From contig JAIOJA010000042.1 in NCBI GenBank assembly GCA_019912315.1, forward strand, positions 124,001 through 188,000: a stretch of DNA of 64,000 nucleotides. Reading direction: 5' to 3'. Shown one piece after another: positions 24,697 to 35,600 of the stretch. The notes under the pieces were generated by a model. It did no database searches, was not told the origin of the DNA, and worked only from the letters and a program-made list of their open reading frames with translations. Position 1 is the stretch's first letter. Each line of letters starts with the position of its first letter. The stretch is from Planctomycetota bacterium. Its GTDB lineage: Bacteria > Planctomycetota > UBA8742 > UBA2392. A program made the translations under genes and the position numbers.

Positions 24697-25470
24697 CTAC
24701 TTGCCGCTGATCTTGAGCACATAGTCCGTGAGGTCCGAGCGCTCCTGTGCGGACAATCGGTTGCCGAAACTCGGCATACCGGTCAAGGGCAGCCCATTGG
24801 TGATCGTCCCGTAGATTGTGTCGCGGCGGGATTCCCCCTCACGTTGCAGGATCAACTCGCCCCTGGCCAGCGCCGGCGGCTTGCGCGTCCGGTCGAAAAA
24901 CCGCGCCGCTGGGCCGTCGCCCAGCCCGTCCGCTCCGTGGCAACCGGCGCATTCGCGTCGGAACAACTCCGCCCCTCGCTCGGCATCGCCTTCCGGGGCG
25001 ACGTGCCCACCTTGCGGCCACGGCTTCGTCAGCCTGGACGGCGTCTTCAACGTGAGCAGGAATGCCACCACCCGCTGCCCGAGCCCGTTCAGTTTTTGGG
25101 GGGTGCCAGGTACGAACAGGTGGCGCTGAGCCGGCATCTGTGACCCGGCGTAGACGTCGTCCGGCTTCCAGAAATGTGCTTCGTGCCAATCCGGGTGATA
25201 GCGCGCCCCCACACCCGCAAGGTCAGGGCCCGTAGGGCGTACGCCCGTGGCCAAAGCCCCGAAGGCGCTGGAAAGTCTCGCCTCAACTGTACTGACGGAA
25301 TGGCACTGCCAGCACCCGGCTTCCACGTAGCTTCGGGCCAGCTGCTCGTCGAATTCCTGGGGCGGATCGTCGGGCTCGACTTCAGCGGGTTCGCGCGCGA
25401 TCAGTCCTGCGGCAAGAAACAGAGCGGCAAGGGCCAGCACAACAACAGGCGACCATTTCTCAAAAGCCAT
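24697..25470 (-). CDS. Membrane-anchored diheme cytochrome c
   Basis: A 257-residue protein with an N-terminal transmembrane anchor (residues about 8-24) and two c-type haem sites, CWQCH at 53-57 and CAGCH at 174-178. The first domain (SYVEAGCWQCHS, GPDLAGVG, the WHEAHF segment and SQMPAQRH) resembles CcoO/FixO, the monohaem subunit of cbb3 oxidase. The second (GAELFRRECAGCHGADGLGDG, GMPSFGNRLSAQERSDLTDYV) is a class I cytochrome c like those of CcoP. No oxidase catalytic subunit is near. It probably carries electrons on the outer face of the membrane. It lies 136 bp upstream of the thioesterase gene in the same direction and is probably a separate unit. Confidence 0.88.
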   Translation of the reverse strand: MAFEKWSPVVVLALAALFLAAGLIAREPAEVEPDDPPQEFDEQLARSYVEAGCWQCHSVSTVEARLSSAFGALATGVRPTGPDLAGVGARYHPDWHEAHFWKPDDVYAGSQMPAQRHLFVPGTPQKLNGLGQRVVAFLLTLKTPSRLTKPWPQGGHVAPEGDAERGAELFRRECAGCHGADGLGDGPAARFFDRTRKPPALARGELILQREGESRRDTIYGTITNGLPLTGMPSFGNRLSAQERSDLTDYVLKISGK

Positions 25471-25506
25471 GGCGAGGGTTTAGCGGGACTGCGGCGCTTG
25501 GGCAAG

Positions 25507-26706
25507 TCAGGGCAACTTGTCGTAGTCGCGGGCCAGCTTGATCAAGGCGTCGTCGGTGCTCTCGGCGATCACACGTTTGTAGCATTTCGCGGCGTCGTCA
25601 CGTTGGCCGACAACGTGGTGACATACGCCCTTGTTGAGCAACACTTTCATGTTCGCCGGCTCGCGGCTCAGCCAGCGATGGTACAGTTCAATGGCCCTGC
25701 GCGCGGAGTGCTCCTGCGTGCATTTAAATCGCCCACCAATCACTTCCGGGTTGGCGTGCCTTTGCCAGGCGTTCGCCGCTTTACTCAGCAACAGCGGCGA
25801 GCACGGGTCAAGCGCCAGGGCCTTCTCAAAATCCTCGGCGGATTTGTCCCAGTCCTTGTCGCTTTGAACGAGCCCCTGCGCTAGATCGAGAAAAGTCTGA
25901 ATACGGGCATGATCTTTGTTTATCGCCGCAAGGGCCTGATTGATTTTGTCATCGAGCTTCTTGTGCGTGTCGCTGCCGTCAAACTTGCCCAGCCAAATAG
26001 TGATGCTGTACTCGATCTGCTCAAGTGTCAGCGTGCGCTGCTCCGGGTTGGCGTATTCGCCCAGCAGTTTTTCGATGCCGTCCTTTTCGTCCGTCTTGCG
26101 CTGTTTCGCCAGCGCGTCGGCTGTTTTGCGCGGCAGCAGAACACGCCGCCAGACGCGGAACTCGTCGTCCCAGACTTCGGCGACCTGCAACTTGTCCTTC
26201 GCGTCCCATTGGTGTTTTTCGCGGACGTATTGGGCGATGTCATCCTGCAGGGCGGGAGTGCGCTCATGGATGACCGTTAGCACGCGGTTTCCGAGCATCG
26301 GCTCTTCGGCCCTCACGTATAGCCACACCGCGAAGGCGACGCTGTCCTGGTCATTGTCGCTGGTGGCAACCGGATACACGACGGCCATGTGGCGTGCGTG
26401 CCATTGAGTCCACTCGAACTTTGCGGGCTGGCCCGTCGCCTCACGTTTCCCATCTTTTAATGAAAGACGTACTGCCGTCAGCTTGCCGTCTTCCACGCTG
26501 GTGACACGAAAGTTGTCCACGCTTTCGTCTACGGCAAACTGCGTGTCGATGAACCCGTCACTTTCGCAGGTCGTTTCAACCCACTGCTGAAAATGCGTGT
26601 ACCAGTCGTCGGCTATTTTCTGCTCGAAGACGTTGTGCACGAGACCGTTGGCGCACAACGGAACCGCGAACGCGATGGCGAGCGCAAAGGCGAGAAACCT
26701 GGTCAT
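25507..26706 (-). CDS. Secreted TPR-type protein, paralogue 1 of 3
   Basis: Family not recognised. The 399-residue product is exported (MTRFLAFALAIAFAVPLCANG). It has a long N-terminal region and C-terminal TPR-like helices (DFEKALALDPCSPLLLSKAANAW, RRAIELYHRWLSREPANMKVL, DAAKCYKRVIAESTDDALIKL read as consecutive units). It shares with the next two genes a block NRVLTVIHERTPALQDDI followed by VREKHQWDAKD and a strand region DEFRVWRRVLL, showing common descent. Start ATG 26706, with no clear ribosome site. It is the last of three tandem paralogues. Function is unknown. A role at the cell surface or in the periplasm is inferred only from export. Confidence 0.72.
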   Translation of the reverse strand: MTRFLAFALAIAFAVPLCANGLVHNVFEQKIADDWYTHFQQWVETTCESDGFIDTQFAVDESVDNFRVTSVEDGKLTAVRLSLKDGKREATGQPAKFEWTQWHARHMAVVYPVATSDNDQDSVAFAVWLYVRAEEPMLGNRVLTVIHERTPALQDDIAQYVREKHQWDAKDKLQVAEVWDDEFRVWRRVLLPRKTADALAKQRKTDEKDGIEKLLGEYANPEQRTLTLEQIEYSITIWLGKFDGSDTHKKLDDKINQALAAINKDHARIQTFLDLAQGLVQSDKDWDKSAEDFEKALALDPCSPLLLSKAANAWQRHANPEVIGGRFKCTQEHSARRAIELYHRWLSREPANMKVLLNKGVCHHVVGQRDDAAKCYKRVIAESTDDALIKLARDYDKLP

Positions 26707-26743
26707 TGTTCAGCCGTAAAGGGGAAGGCCGAGGGGACACTTC

Positions 26744-26767
26744 GGGGCCCGGATAAAACCGGGCCCC
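26744..26767 (-). terminator. Terminator-like hairpin
   Basis: Perfect 9-bp stem GGGGCCCGG with loop ATAAAA and CCGGGCCCC, directly after the stop of the second secreted TPR paralogue. No T-run follows. Confidence 0.65.
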
Positions 26768-26772
26768 TTGGG

Positions 26773-28107
26773 CTACTTCTTTCGGTTGGCGTCGTTCTGT
26801 TCCATGTTGCGGATCAATGACTCGGCGAGCCCGCCATTTCCCTTCTTGCCGTCGATTTCAATGACCTGCTCGTAGTAGACACGGGCGTGCTTGCTGTCTT
26901 CAAGGGCCTGGTAGCAGCGCCCCATGGCCAGCAGGAACGCGGTATTGCGCGGGTATGCCGTCAAAATGATCTCATAGTGCGGTATCGCCTTCTTCACACC
27001 GTCTGAGCGGTCGCAACCGTTGCCGTGGGGTGAGGGATTTCCCCACAGGAACCAGGCGTTGGCCGTCTGGCTGCGCAGTTGCAGGTCCATGGGATCGAGC
27101 TTCAGGACTTCTTCTAGATATTCGGCTTTTGCTTTGAGGTCATTCGCATCGCCACTGGCGCCCAGTTCGTTGGCTTTGGCGACGTTGTCCTTGATCAGCG
27201 CAAGATCATCCTTGATGGAGTCCAGAATCTCCTGCAGCTTGTCGGTGTTCTTTGCGTCTTTGGCGAAGTCGCTCGAGGCGTACTTGATTTTCCATTGCTT
27301 GACCTCCCACTCGACCAGGATCAGCTGCATGGTCGGCTGGGTGCGGCGCGGCGGGCGCCCCTTGTAGTCGCCACGGGCGCGCAGCAGTTCCTTGAAGGCG
27401 TCCGAGGCACTCTTTTCGCGTTCCTTGACGCGCTCGGCATGATTGGCCGGCGTCACCAGTATGAAGCGCTCAACCTGAAACTCGATGTCCCATACGTTCC
27501 ACTCGACCAGCCCGTCCGCCGGGACGTCCCACTTCTCTTTTTCGCAGATGTACGCCTCAATCAACGGCGCGAGCTCGGTGCTGCGCTTGTGAACCACCGT
27601 CAGGACACGGTTCGCCAGCTCGTTCTCCTTCTCGGAGTACAGCCACGCCCCAAGCGCCACAAGAGTGTTGTTGTCGGTGTTGCCCTCAACGGGGTAGGTC
27701 TCAAGGATGTACTTCGCGGGCCATCCCTTCCATGCCAGCCAGCCGGAATCATTGGTCTCCGCATACTCGGGGCGTCCCATGCCGTCCACGCCGTTGCGCA
27801 CCATCAGGTAGGCGCTGAATTGCTTGGCGTTGGCATCACGAATCTGGAACTTGTTGACGCCGTCACGCAGGTTCTTGAGCTTGCCGCCGACTATCTCATA
27901 CGGCAGGTGCGTCGTCGGAAACTGATTCTTTGCAGTCTGCGAGGCCACCCAGGCAGGCAAGGCGTCGTACCAGTCACCGGCGACCTTGCTTTCTTTGGCG
28001 CCCTGATGCGTCTTCTGGAACAGGTCCTCCGCCGCGCCAGCGCGCAGTGCCCCGGCGCCGACGGCCGCTATGACCGTAATCAGTAAACCTGTCTTCAATC
28101 GATTCAT
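26773..28107 (-). CDS. Secreted TPR-type protein, paralogue 2 of 3
   Basis: Family not recognised. It has 444 residues from the ATG at 28107, which has AGGAGG seven bases upstream and begins a signal peptide (MNRLKTGLLITVIAAVGAG). The frame running back to 28170 is not used. It shares with its neighbours the block NRVLTVVHKRSTELAPLI, AYICEKEKWDVPADGLVEW and EFQVERFILVTPANHAERV. TPR-like helices follow (KAEYLEEVLKLDPMDLQLR, KAIPHYEIILTAYPRNTAFL, HARVYYEQVIEIDGKKG). A cysteine-containing loop near GNGCDRSDG is not shared. A hairpin follows the stop. Confidence 0.72.
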   Translation of the reverse strand: MNRLKTGLLITVIAAVGAGALRAGAAEDLFQKTHQGAKESKVAGDWYDALPAWVASQTAKNQFPTTHLPYEIVGGKLKNLRDGVNKFQIRDANAKQFSAYLMVRNGVDGMGRPEYAETNDSGWLAWKGWPAKYILETYPVEGNTDNNTLVALGAWLYSEKENELANRVLTVVHKRSTELAPLIEAYICEKEKWDVPADGLVEWNVWDIEFQVERFILVTPANHAERVKEREKSASDAFKELLRARGDYKGRPPRRTQPTMQLILVEWEVKQWKIKYASSDFAKDAKNTDKLQEILDSIKDDLALIKDNVAKANELGASGDANDLKAKAEYLEEVLKLDPMDLQLRSQTANAWFLWGNPSPHGNGCDRSDGVKKAIPHYEIILTAYPRNTAFLLAMGRCYQALEDSKHARVYYEQVIEIDGKKGNGGLAESLIRNMEQNDANRKK

Positions 28108-28182
28108 GCCCAGTCCTCCTGTACCCTCACTGCTATATAGGTTAGCAGGCGAGGGGGTTGCCGCAACCAAAGCCCCGGCTCC

Positions 28183-29463
28183 TCAACCGATCAGCTTCAG
28201 TTGTCCCGCGGCGAAATCACGGTTCTTCTGCTCATTTTCCGTCAGGTCCTTGCGGTCTTCCGTCATGCGGATCACTTCTTCATGATGCTGCTTGGCCTTC
28301 TTCGCCTCACCGCAAGCGAGCCAGTTGACGCCCGCATGATTGTGGTAGGCCAGCACGATCGGGAAATCCGCGCTCAACCGGTCATAGATCAGCGCCGCAC
28401 TTCTGGCCGCCTCTTTGTCTTCAGCCTTGCGGGCACCGTCCGTTACAACCGCCGCCTTGTTGAACGCTTCCGCCGTCAACTGCATCAGCTCGTTGTTGTG
28501 CGGGTCCGACCGAAGCAGGATGTCGTAGGCCTTGGCGGCTCCGCCCCAGTCATCCTCGATTCCCAGACGTGCGGCCTTGAACCCTTCGGCCTCAATCCAG
28601 TCGATGTCCGCTTTGATCGCGGCCTGAATCGCCGCGATATCTTCCTTGTTGCCCTTTTTTTCGAAATAGGGCGTGCCGGCGTACTTCCTGTCAAAATTGT
28701 CAACGTAGTCCTGAAGCACCAGCAGGCGCATGGCGGGCTGTCCGCGACGATAGCCGGGCTTCGATTTCACATCGCCGCCTTGCAGCTTCTCCAACTCCTT
28801 GAAGGCCTTCTTCGCGTCTTTGTCGAGCGCCTTGTAGTGCTCTGTGGCGGCGTCTTTGCTTAGCAACAATTGGCCGGGGCGATCGCGCTCAAGATCAAAC
28901 GTATCAATCAGTTGCAGTCCGTCAGCGGGCGCCGCCCATGCGTTCTTCTCGCACAACCAGGCTTCGACATCGGCGCGGAGGTCCGTCTTGTGCGTCGCAA
29001 GGTCGGTCAGAACGTGATTGGCCGCAAGCAAGTCCTGCTTGCCCGCAAGCCAGCAGGCAAGGGCGATCATTTCCTCCGTCAACCGATACTTGGATCGGTA
29101 CCAGGAAGCGACCTCGGCGGGAGGCAATTCAACCGTGTTAAGTTTGTAGGATTTCCCATACGGGACGTAGACGTAGCGTTTGAGCTCCGTGTACCAGCGC
29201 CCGTCGCGTACCAGGGTCTGCCATGTGCTTTCGCCCTGTTTGACCTCGATGACCTCAACCCATACGTGCTCGCGCCCGTTGTCATGCCAGATTCGGGGCT
29301 TGAGGTCTTCCTTCAGGCGGGCTTCCAGGAACTTGCCCATTCCTGCCTCAAACTCGGCGGCTACGTCAGTTTCGGTTTTGCCGGAGAAGTGCTTGTCCAC
29401 GAGCCCGCCCCAAACCGGCGAGCACAGCAGCACGGCCACAATCAAAGCACCCAGTCGAAGCAT
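28183..29463 (-). CDS. Secreted TPR-type protein, paralogue 3 of 3
   Basis: Family not recognised. It is a 426-residue exported protein (MLRLGALIVAVLLCSPVWGG) with GAGGGG about eight bases before the ATG. The shared core is present as AANHVLTDLATHKTDLRADV, AWLCEKNAWAAPADGLQL and PGQLLLSKDA. The N-terminal part differs from the paralogues. TPR-like segments occur near the end (AAKAYDILLRSDPHNNELM, AALIYDRLSADFPIVLAYH, GEAKKAKQHHEEVIRMTED). It is the first transcribed gene of the three, 75 bp upstream of paralogue 2. The trio looks like a lineage-specific tandem expansion. Confidence 0.72.
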   Translation of the reverse strand: MLRLGALIVAVLLCSPVWGGLVDKHFSGKTETDVAAEFEAGMGKFLEARLKEDLKPRIWHDNGREHVWVEVIEVKQGESTWQTLVRDGRWYTELKRYVYVPYGKSYKLNTVELPPAEVASWYRSKYRLTEEMIALACWLAGKQDLLAANHVLTDLATHKTDLRADVEAWLCEKNAWAAPADGLQLIDTFDLERDRPGQLLLSKDAATEHYKALDKDAKKAFKELEKLQGGDVKSKPGYRRGQPAMRLLVLQDYVDNFDRKYAGTPYFEKKGNKEDIAAIQAAIKADIDWIEAEGFKAARLGIEDDWGGAAKAYDILLRSDPHNNELMQLTAEAFNKAAVVTDGARKAEDKEAARSAALIYDRLSADFPIVLAYHNHAGVNWLACGEAKKAKQHHEEVIRMTEDRKDLTENEQKNRDFAAGQLKLIG

Positions 29464-29623
29464 GGCGGCAACCCCTCACGTTCAAGTACGGTCTGTCCGA
29501 AACGAACTGCATTCCGGTCGAGGGCCCCGTACAGCATGTGGAAAATGTCCCAACTACCTTACGGGATTGTGCGCGAATCCTGCGACGGGATCAAACAAAA
29601 CACTCCAGGTCGTGCACGGACGT

Positions 29624-29657
29624 GCAAACACGGCGGAGAAATCTCCGCCGTGTTTGC
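29624..29657 (-). terminator. Strong hairpin after the giant gene
   Basis: Perfect 16-bp inverted repeat (GCAAACACGGCGGAGA and its complement) with only AA between the arms, 14 bp beyond the stop of the giant gene. It would end that long transcript and protect the 29464-29670 gap. Confidence 0.75.
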
Positions 29658-29670
29658 TTGAGTTACCCAT

Positions 29671-32600
29671 TCAGGACCTGCGAGCCCGAAGGCCTCTGGT
29701 TGCTACGACCAGCGCGCTAAGGGCCGCCAGCAGCAGCAGCCAGCTTGTCCCGCCCTCGCCTGTCGAGCAGCCGCTATCACTCTTCTTGCCGCCCTTGCCC
29801 GATTTTGCGGCATTGCCTGTAACGAACAGGACGTAGTTGCCCGTATCCGGGTCATTGCTGGTGATTGTGAGGGTAAAGCTGAATGTGCCAGCAGCCGAAG
29901 GGGTCACGTCCAGTGTCAGCATGGTCGAGCTTCCCGGCGCCACAGGGGATGCCCCGGCACTGACCACCACAGCCGAGCAGTTGACCTCGGCGCTGGCCGA
30001 CACCCCGATGATGTTCAGGTCACCGGTTCCGACGTTTCGAACCCACAGGTTCATCACCGATATCGAACCCGCCTTCGCGCCACCCACCGTGAACGTACCG
30101 CCGCTCGCGAGCGGTGAGAACTCCGGTGATTCCACGCGGATATCAGCCTCGGGTCCGGTGCCGATGATGTCGATCAGGTAGTTACCTTCATTGCTGTCGT
30201 TATTGCTGATACTGAGGATCGCGCTGAGGGCACCGGTTCCGAGCGGGCGAATACCCACCACCAGCAGCGAGTCATCCTGCGGTGCAATACTCACGTCCGG
30301 GAAGGCGACGATGAACAGCTCGCAGTTTGACTGCCCACTGACAGTAACCGGGCGGTTAACTGTCAGGGTGCTCGTGCCCTCGTTGCGGACGCGATAGATA
30401 AACGTGCTGAACACTCCGAGCGGCAGGTCGCCGATGTCGTCTGTGCCACCGCTTGGGATCGGCGTGCCGTCACGATCAACGGCGATTTCCGGCACAACCG
30501 AGGCTGTGCTTTGTCCCATGACAGTCACGGGCAGAGGTGACTCATCGGCGTCGTTTGTGATCAGGGTGAAGTCAAACTGGAACGGCCCCGGCGCGATCGG
30601 CTGAACGTCGATGCCCAGCACGGTCATGCTGCCCGGCGCGACGTTGCCGCCCGGGGTGACAGTCACGACCGCCACGCAGTTCAGCGTATTGCCGACCGAC
30701 ACAGGGTTGGCGACCGTCAGCGGCGACGCGCCGATATTTCGCACTTCATAAAGGAAAGTGGTGTTGCTTCCGCTGGGAATCAGCCCGACGTTTTCCGTGT
30801 CCATGGGTGCAAGCACGCGGCGCCCGAACAACTCAAGCTCGGGTTGTGCCCCGCCGCTCGCGCTGCCCTGGATGAACAGGGTGAACGGGTCTTCATCCGG
30901 GTCGTTGCTGTTGATCTCAAGCACAAAGCTGAACACACCCGTGACCGTCGGCGTGACGTCGAGCTGCAGGTTGTCCGTGGCGCTTGCAGCGACAGGGCCT
31001 GCGGGCGCTGTGAACGCGACAGCACAGTTCGTGGCACTGAAGATGTTTGCAGCGGGGCTGCCGAAGGTCAGGTCTATCGTGCCCTGGTTGCGCACAACAT
31101 AGGTAAAGCCCGTGGCAATGCCGGTCGGAATCACGCCCAGATTGTCCGTGGCGCCGGACGGGATGTCCGCATGGAACCCGCGTGCAAGCCCGATATCCGG
31201 GGCATCCACGGCCGTACCACCGATGATGATGTCGTACGGGTTTTCGTCAGCGTCGGTGCTGTCGATAAAGATGTCGACGCTGAAAGGCCCAGTAGTGAGC
31301 GGCACCACGTGTACAACAAAGCTGCTGCTGGTGGTGGTCACGAGCGTGCTTGCCGGCTGGTGAGTGACCCAGGCGTCGGCGTTGGTTGTGTTTAGCACAA
31401 CGACCGGTGTCGTCGTGTTCGTGAGTTGCAGCAGACCGTTTCCAGTGTTTTCAATCAGGTACGTCAGGTTCATGGGTGTCAGTACGGGCACGGTTGCGCC
31501 CACGCTGTCGATGTTTCCGTCCGGTACAGGCGTGGCACCGCGGCTGATGTCGATCTCGCCCGCCGTGCTGATGGTGATGGTGAAGCTCTGATCTGGGCTG
31601 GTGTCGTCGTCTCCCGCGTTGACAACGCCGCCGTTGTCCATCAGTCGAAGGCTGATGCTTGTGGTACCAGCTACGTTCAGGTTCGGGGTAAATGTCAGAG
31701 TACCTGCCCCGGTCACACTAGGTTGTACGCTGAACAGTGCAGCATTCGTGTTGCCGGTGATGTTGAAAGTAAGCACCTGCGAAGACTCATCGGCGGGTCC
31801 GGCGCTGATGGCGCTGGCCCAGCCCGGAATGCTCTGCGGGCCCTGGTCCCAGGCGACGGTGATGTTTGTTCCCTTCGTGAAGCTGGGCTCGTCGTTGATC
31901 GGGGTGGCGTTTACCTGCACCTGGACCGGGGGGCTGCTGGCAAGCGAGCCGTCCCATGCCGTAACGGTAAAGGCGTTCAATGTTCCATTTTGATTGCCTG
32001 ACGTTTGCCATACCAGTGACTCGGTCGCGGCGAGGGTCGTGCTGCCGGGGATGACCGGGTTGCCGTTCTTTGTCAGGCTGCCGGTGGTAACGCCCGCCAC
32101 GCGGAAGTTGACCGGCGCACTGTCGATGTCAGCGGCATTCGAAGCCCCCAACAGCATCGCATAGGTAATAGTGAAGGGCGTGTCCTCGAACGCACCGGTC
32201 AGGACGCTGACGCTGGTCAAGGTCGGTGCGTCATTCACCGGCGTAACCGTAATCGTAAACACGATCGACAGTGCCGAAACATCCACATTCGGCGCGCCGC
32301 CACCGCCATTGTCCTGCACCTGCACCTGGAACGTGGCGGAGCCGTTGGAGTCAGGCGAGGTCTGGAATGACAACGCGCCGGCGGTGTTGATTGTCGGCGA
32401 AGTCGAGAACGTCAGGCCGCCTTGCAGCACCAGGTTCTGAACGCTGTATGCAAGCGCCGTCTGGCCGGACTCGTTGCCCGGTCCCGGGTTGATGCCGACA
32501 AAGTTGCTGATCAATTGCGCACCCGCGTCTTCCGCGACGGTCGAGCTGCTGCCGCCGGTGACACTCGGAGCGTCGTTCACGGGGTTGATCGTGATGGTGA

Positions 32601-35600
32601 ACGTCTGCCCTGCCGACGTGTCCATGTCCGGTGCCGTCCCGCCGCCGTTGTCCTGCACGCGTACGCGGAACGTAACCGTGCCGAAAGCATCCGCCGCGGG
32701 GGTGTAAGTCAACGTGCCCGCCACGACATCAGGCTGCACAGAGAACATCAGGGGGTCACTGACCTGGTCAATCAGCCAGTCAAGCACGCCCTGGCTCAGG
32801 TCTTCGTCAGAAGGCCCGAAGTCCACGCCCGTAATCCAGCCCGGAACCGTGGCCGCGCCAGAGTCTTCATCGACGGCCGACGGATTACCGGTGGCGGTGA
32901 ACGTCGGTGCGTCATTCACAGCCGTGACGGTGATCGTGAACGGGCCATTCAGCGGGCTGGTGTCGTCGCCCAGGCTGGCGGTGCCGCCGGTGTCGCGAAC
33001 CTGAGCACTGAAGGTTGCAGTCCCGTTGGTGTCCGGTGCGGCTTCGTAGTGAAGGTTGCCATTGTTGTCGATCGTCGGTCCCGACAGGAACGCCAGGGTG
33101 CCGCTCGTAATGACCACGCTGCTGACCGTATAGTTCAACACCGCCTGGGTTGTGTCCTCGTTTGGCGGCCCGGCATCAAACGTTGCCCAGCCCAGCACTG
33201 TAACCGGCCCGGCGTCTTCGAGAGATGCCGGCGGGTTGCCTGCCGCGAAGTCGGGCTCGTCGTTTACGGGCTCGACAAAGATGCGCAGGGGCAGGACGGT
33301 TGTACTTTGCGCCATGCCGTCCCATGCGCGGACATTGAATCCGGTAAGCGTCCCGTTGAAGTCCGCGGTCGGCGTCCAGACCAGCGTGTCACTCGCCGTG
33401 AACACCGTCGGCCCGGTGATCGGAACGGTGTTAAGCGTAGCCGTTCCGTTGCTGACCGATTCCAGCAGGAAGTTGACAGGAGAACTGTCGATGTCGCTCT
33501 CGTTGGCGGCACCCTGCAGGATCGCAAACGGCACGGTGATCGGGGAATCTTCCGGGCCACCGAATATCGTGCTGATAAAGCTGAGCGTCGGGGCGTCGTT
33601 CACATTGTTGACGGTGATGGTAAAGGTCTGAATGAAGCTCGTCACGTTCGGGGCGCCGTCGTCTGTGACCTCAACGTCGATGGTGCTGACGCCGAAGGCG
33701 TTGGCCGTCGGGCTGAATTGCAGGTCGCCGTTCGGCAGCGTCACAACCGGCTGCGCACTGAACAGGCCCGGGTTGCCCACGTTGACGACGTTCCAGTTGA
33801 CCGCCAACTGTCCCAGCTCATCCGCGCCGCCGCCGGGCAGCATGGTCGCCCAGCCTGGGATGGTGTTGGGGCCGCTGTCCTCACTGGTGACCGCGGGCGT
33901 CGGAACCGAAATGCTCGGCCGGTCGTTCACGGGCGTGACGGCCACGCTGACCTGTCGTGACGTCCCGGAATCAAGCGCGCCGTCAAACGCGACAACGGTA
34001 AATGCCCCGAGAGTCCCGTTCGCATCAAGCACCGGCGTCCAGACCAGGCTTTCGCCACTTGCCACGGTGGTGACGCCCGCGACAACAGGGTTGCCGTTCT
34101 TGGTCAGCGTTCCGCTGGTGAGGGCCTGAACACGGAAGCTGATAGGATCGTTCTCCGGATCGCCGAGCCCGACAGAAGCTGCGCTCAGATCGTTCCAGGT
34201 GATGGACAACGCAGTGTCTTCAACGCCGCCGGGCAGAGTGTTGACGCTGGTCAACGTCGGCGCGTCGTTGTCGGGTGTGACGCTGATGCTGAAGGTCAGG
34301 TTGCCGACCGCGGGCAGACGCCCGACCGGCGCGCCGGTATCAACAACAAAGAAGGTGAAGAAGTCGCTGCTGGTCTCGGTGTCGTTGTGCGTGTAACTGA
34401 GTTGCCCAAGGTTGATGTTGTCCTGAGTAAACGTCGCACCGCTGATCAAGGGCGTCGCGCCATTGAACAGAGTGCCGTTGCCGGTTACCGCAACCAGCTC
34501 AAAGGTCAGGCCGGACGCCGCGTCCTCAACGTCCGTGGCTTCGAGCAGCGCCTGGGTGATGCCGACGCTCGCACCTTCAAGCACGGTCGCACCCGCGTTG
34601 ACAACAAGTACCGGAACATCGTTCACCGCCGCCAGTTCCACCGTCACAGTCACGGGTGCCGCTGAAGGCAGCAGCCCGTCCCAGGCCAGCAGCGTAAAGG
34701 CCGCAACCGCGGGGCCGTTTGCATGGGCGGGCGGTGTCCAGGTAAGACTGCCGATGCTGAACACGGTGGTACCCGGCACGACCGGGTTGCCGTTCATGGT
34801 CAAGCTGCCGGAAACAAGCGAATCAATGCGGAAGTGAACCGGGTCGCCGTCCGCATCGAAATCATCCGCTGCGGTCTGAAGGTTGCCGAACGTGATGACG
34901 AACGGCGTGTCCTCTGTGCCGCCAAGGAACGTGCTGACGGACGTCAATGTTGGCGCGTCGTTGGCAGGATTGATGATGATGGTGAAGGTTTGCGTGGCGC
35001 TGGTGTTTACGCCCGGATCAAGGCTGTCATCTGTCACGCTGACGTCAAATGTGCTGCTGCCGAATGCCTGCGCGGCCGGGGTGAATGTCAGTGTGCCGTT
35101 GCTGGCCACACTCGGAGCAAGCCCGACAAACAACCCGCTGTTGCTGACGTTGCTGATGTTGTACTGCGACACGCCCTGGCCAGATTCATTGGCCGGCCCG
35201 GCGGTGAAGCTTGCCCAGTTCACGATAGTGGTAAGGCCGCTGTCCTCGTTGCGCGTAATGATGCTGTTGGCGGGACTGACCGTGAAGCTCGGGGCGTCGT
35301 TGACCGGGTTGATGGTGATGGTGATCTGCTGCACGGCGCTGACATCAACGCCGCCATTGGCCGTGCCGCCAGTGTCGCGCACACGCACATCCAGCACGGC
35401 GCTGCCGTTCGCGTCCGGAGCGCTTGTGTAGCTGAGCTGCCCCGCCGTGTTGATAGTCGGCTGGGTGCTGAACAGTGCTGCATTGCTGTTCGCGACAATC
35501 TCGTATGCAAGCACGGTGTCGGACTCGTTGGTCGCGCCTGCGTCAAAGCTGCCGGCTGCGGCGACGCTTTGGGCACCCGCGTCTTCATTGCTGCTGGTTG

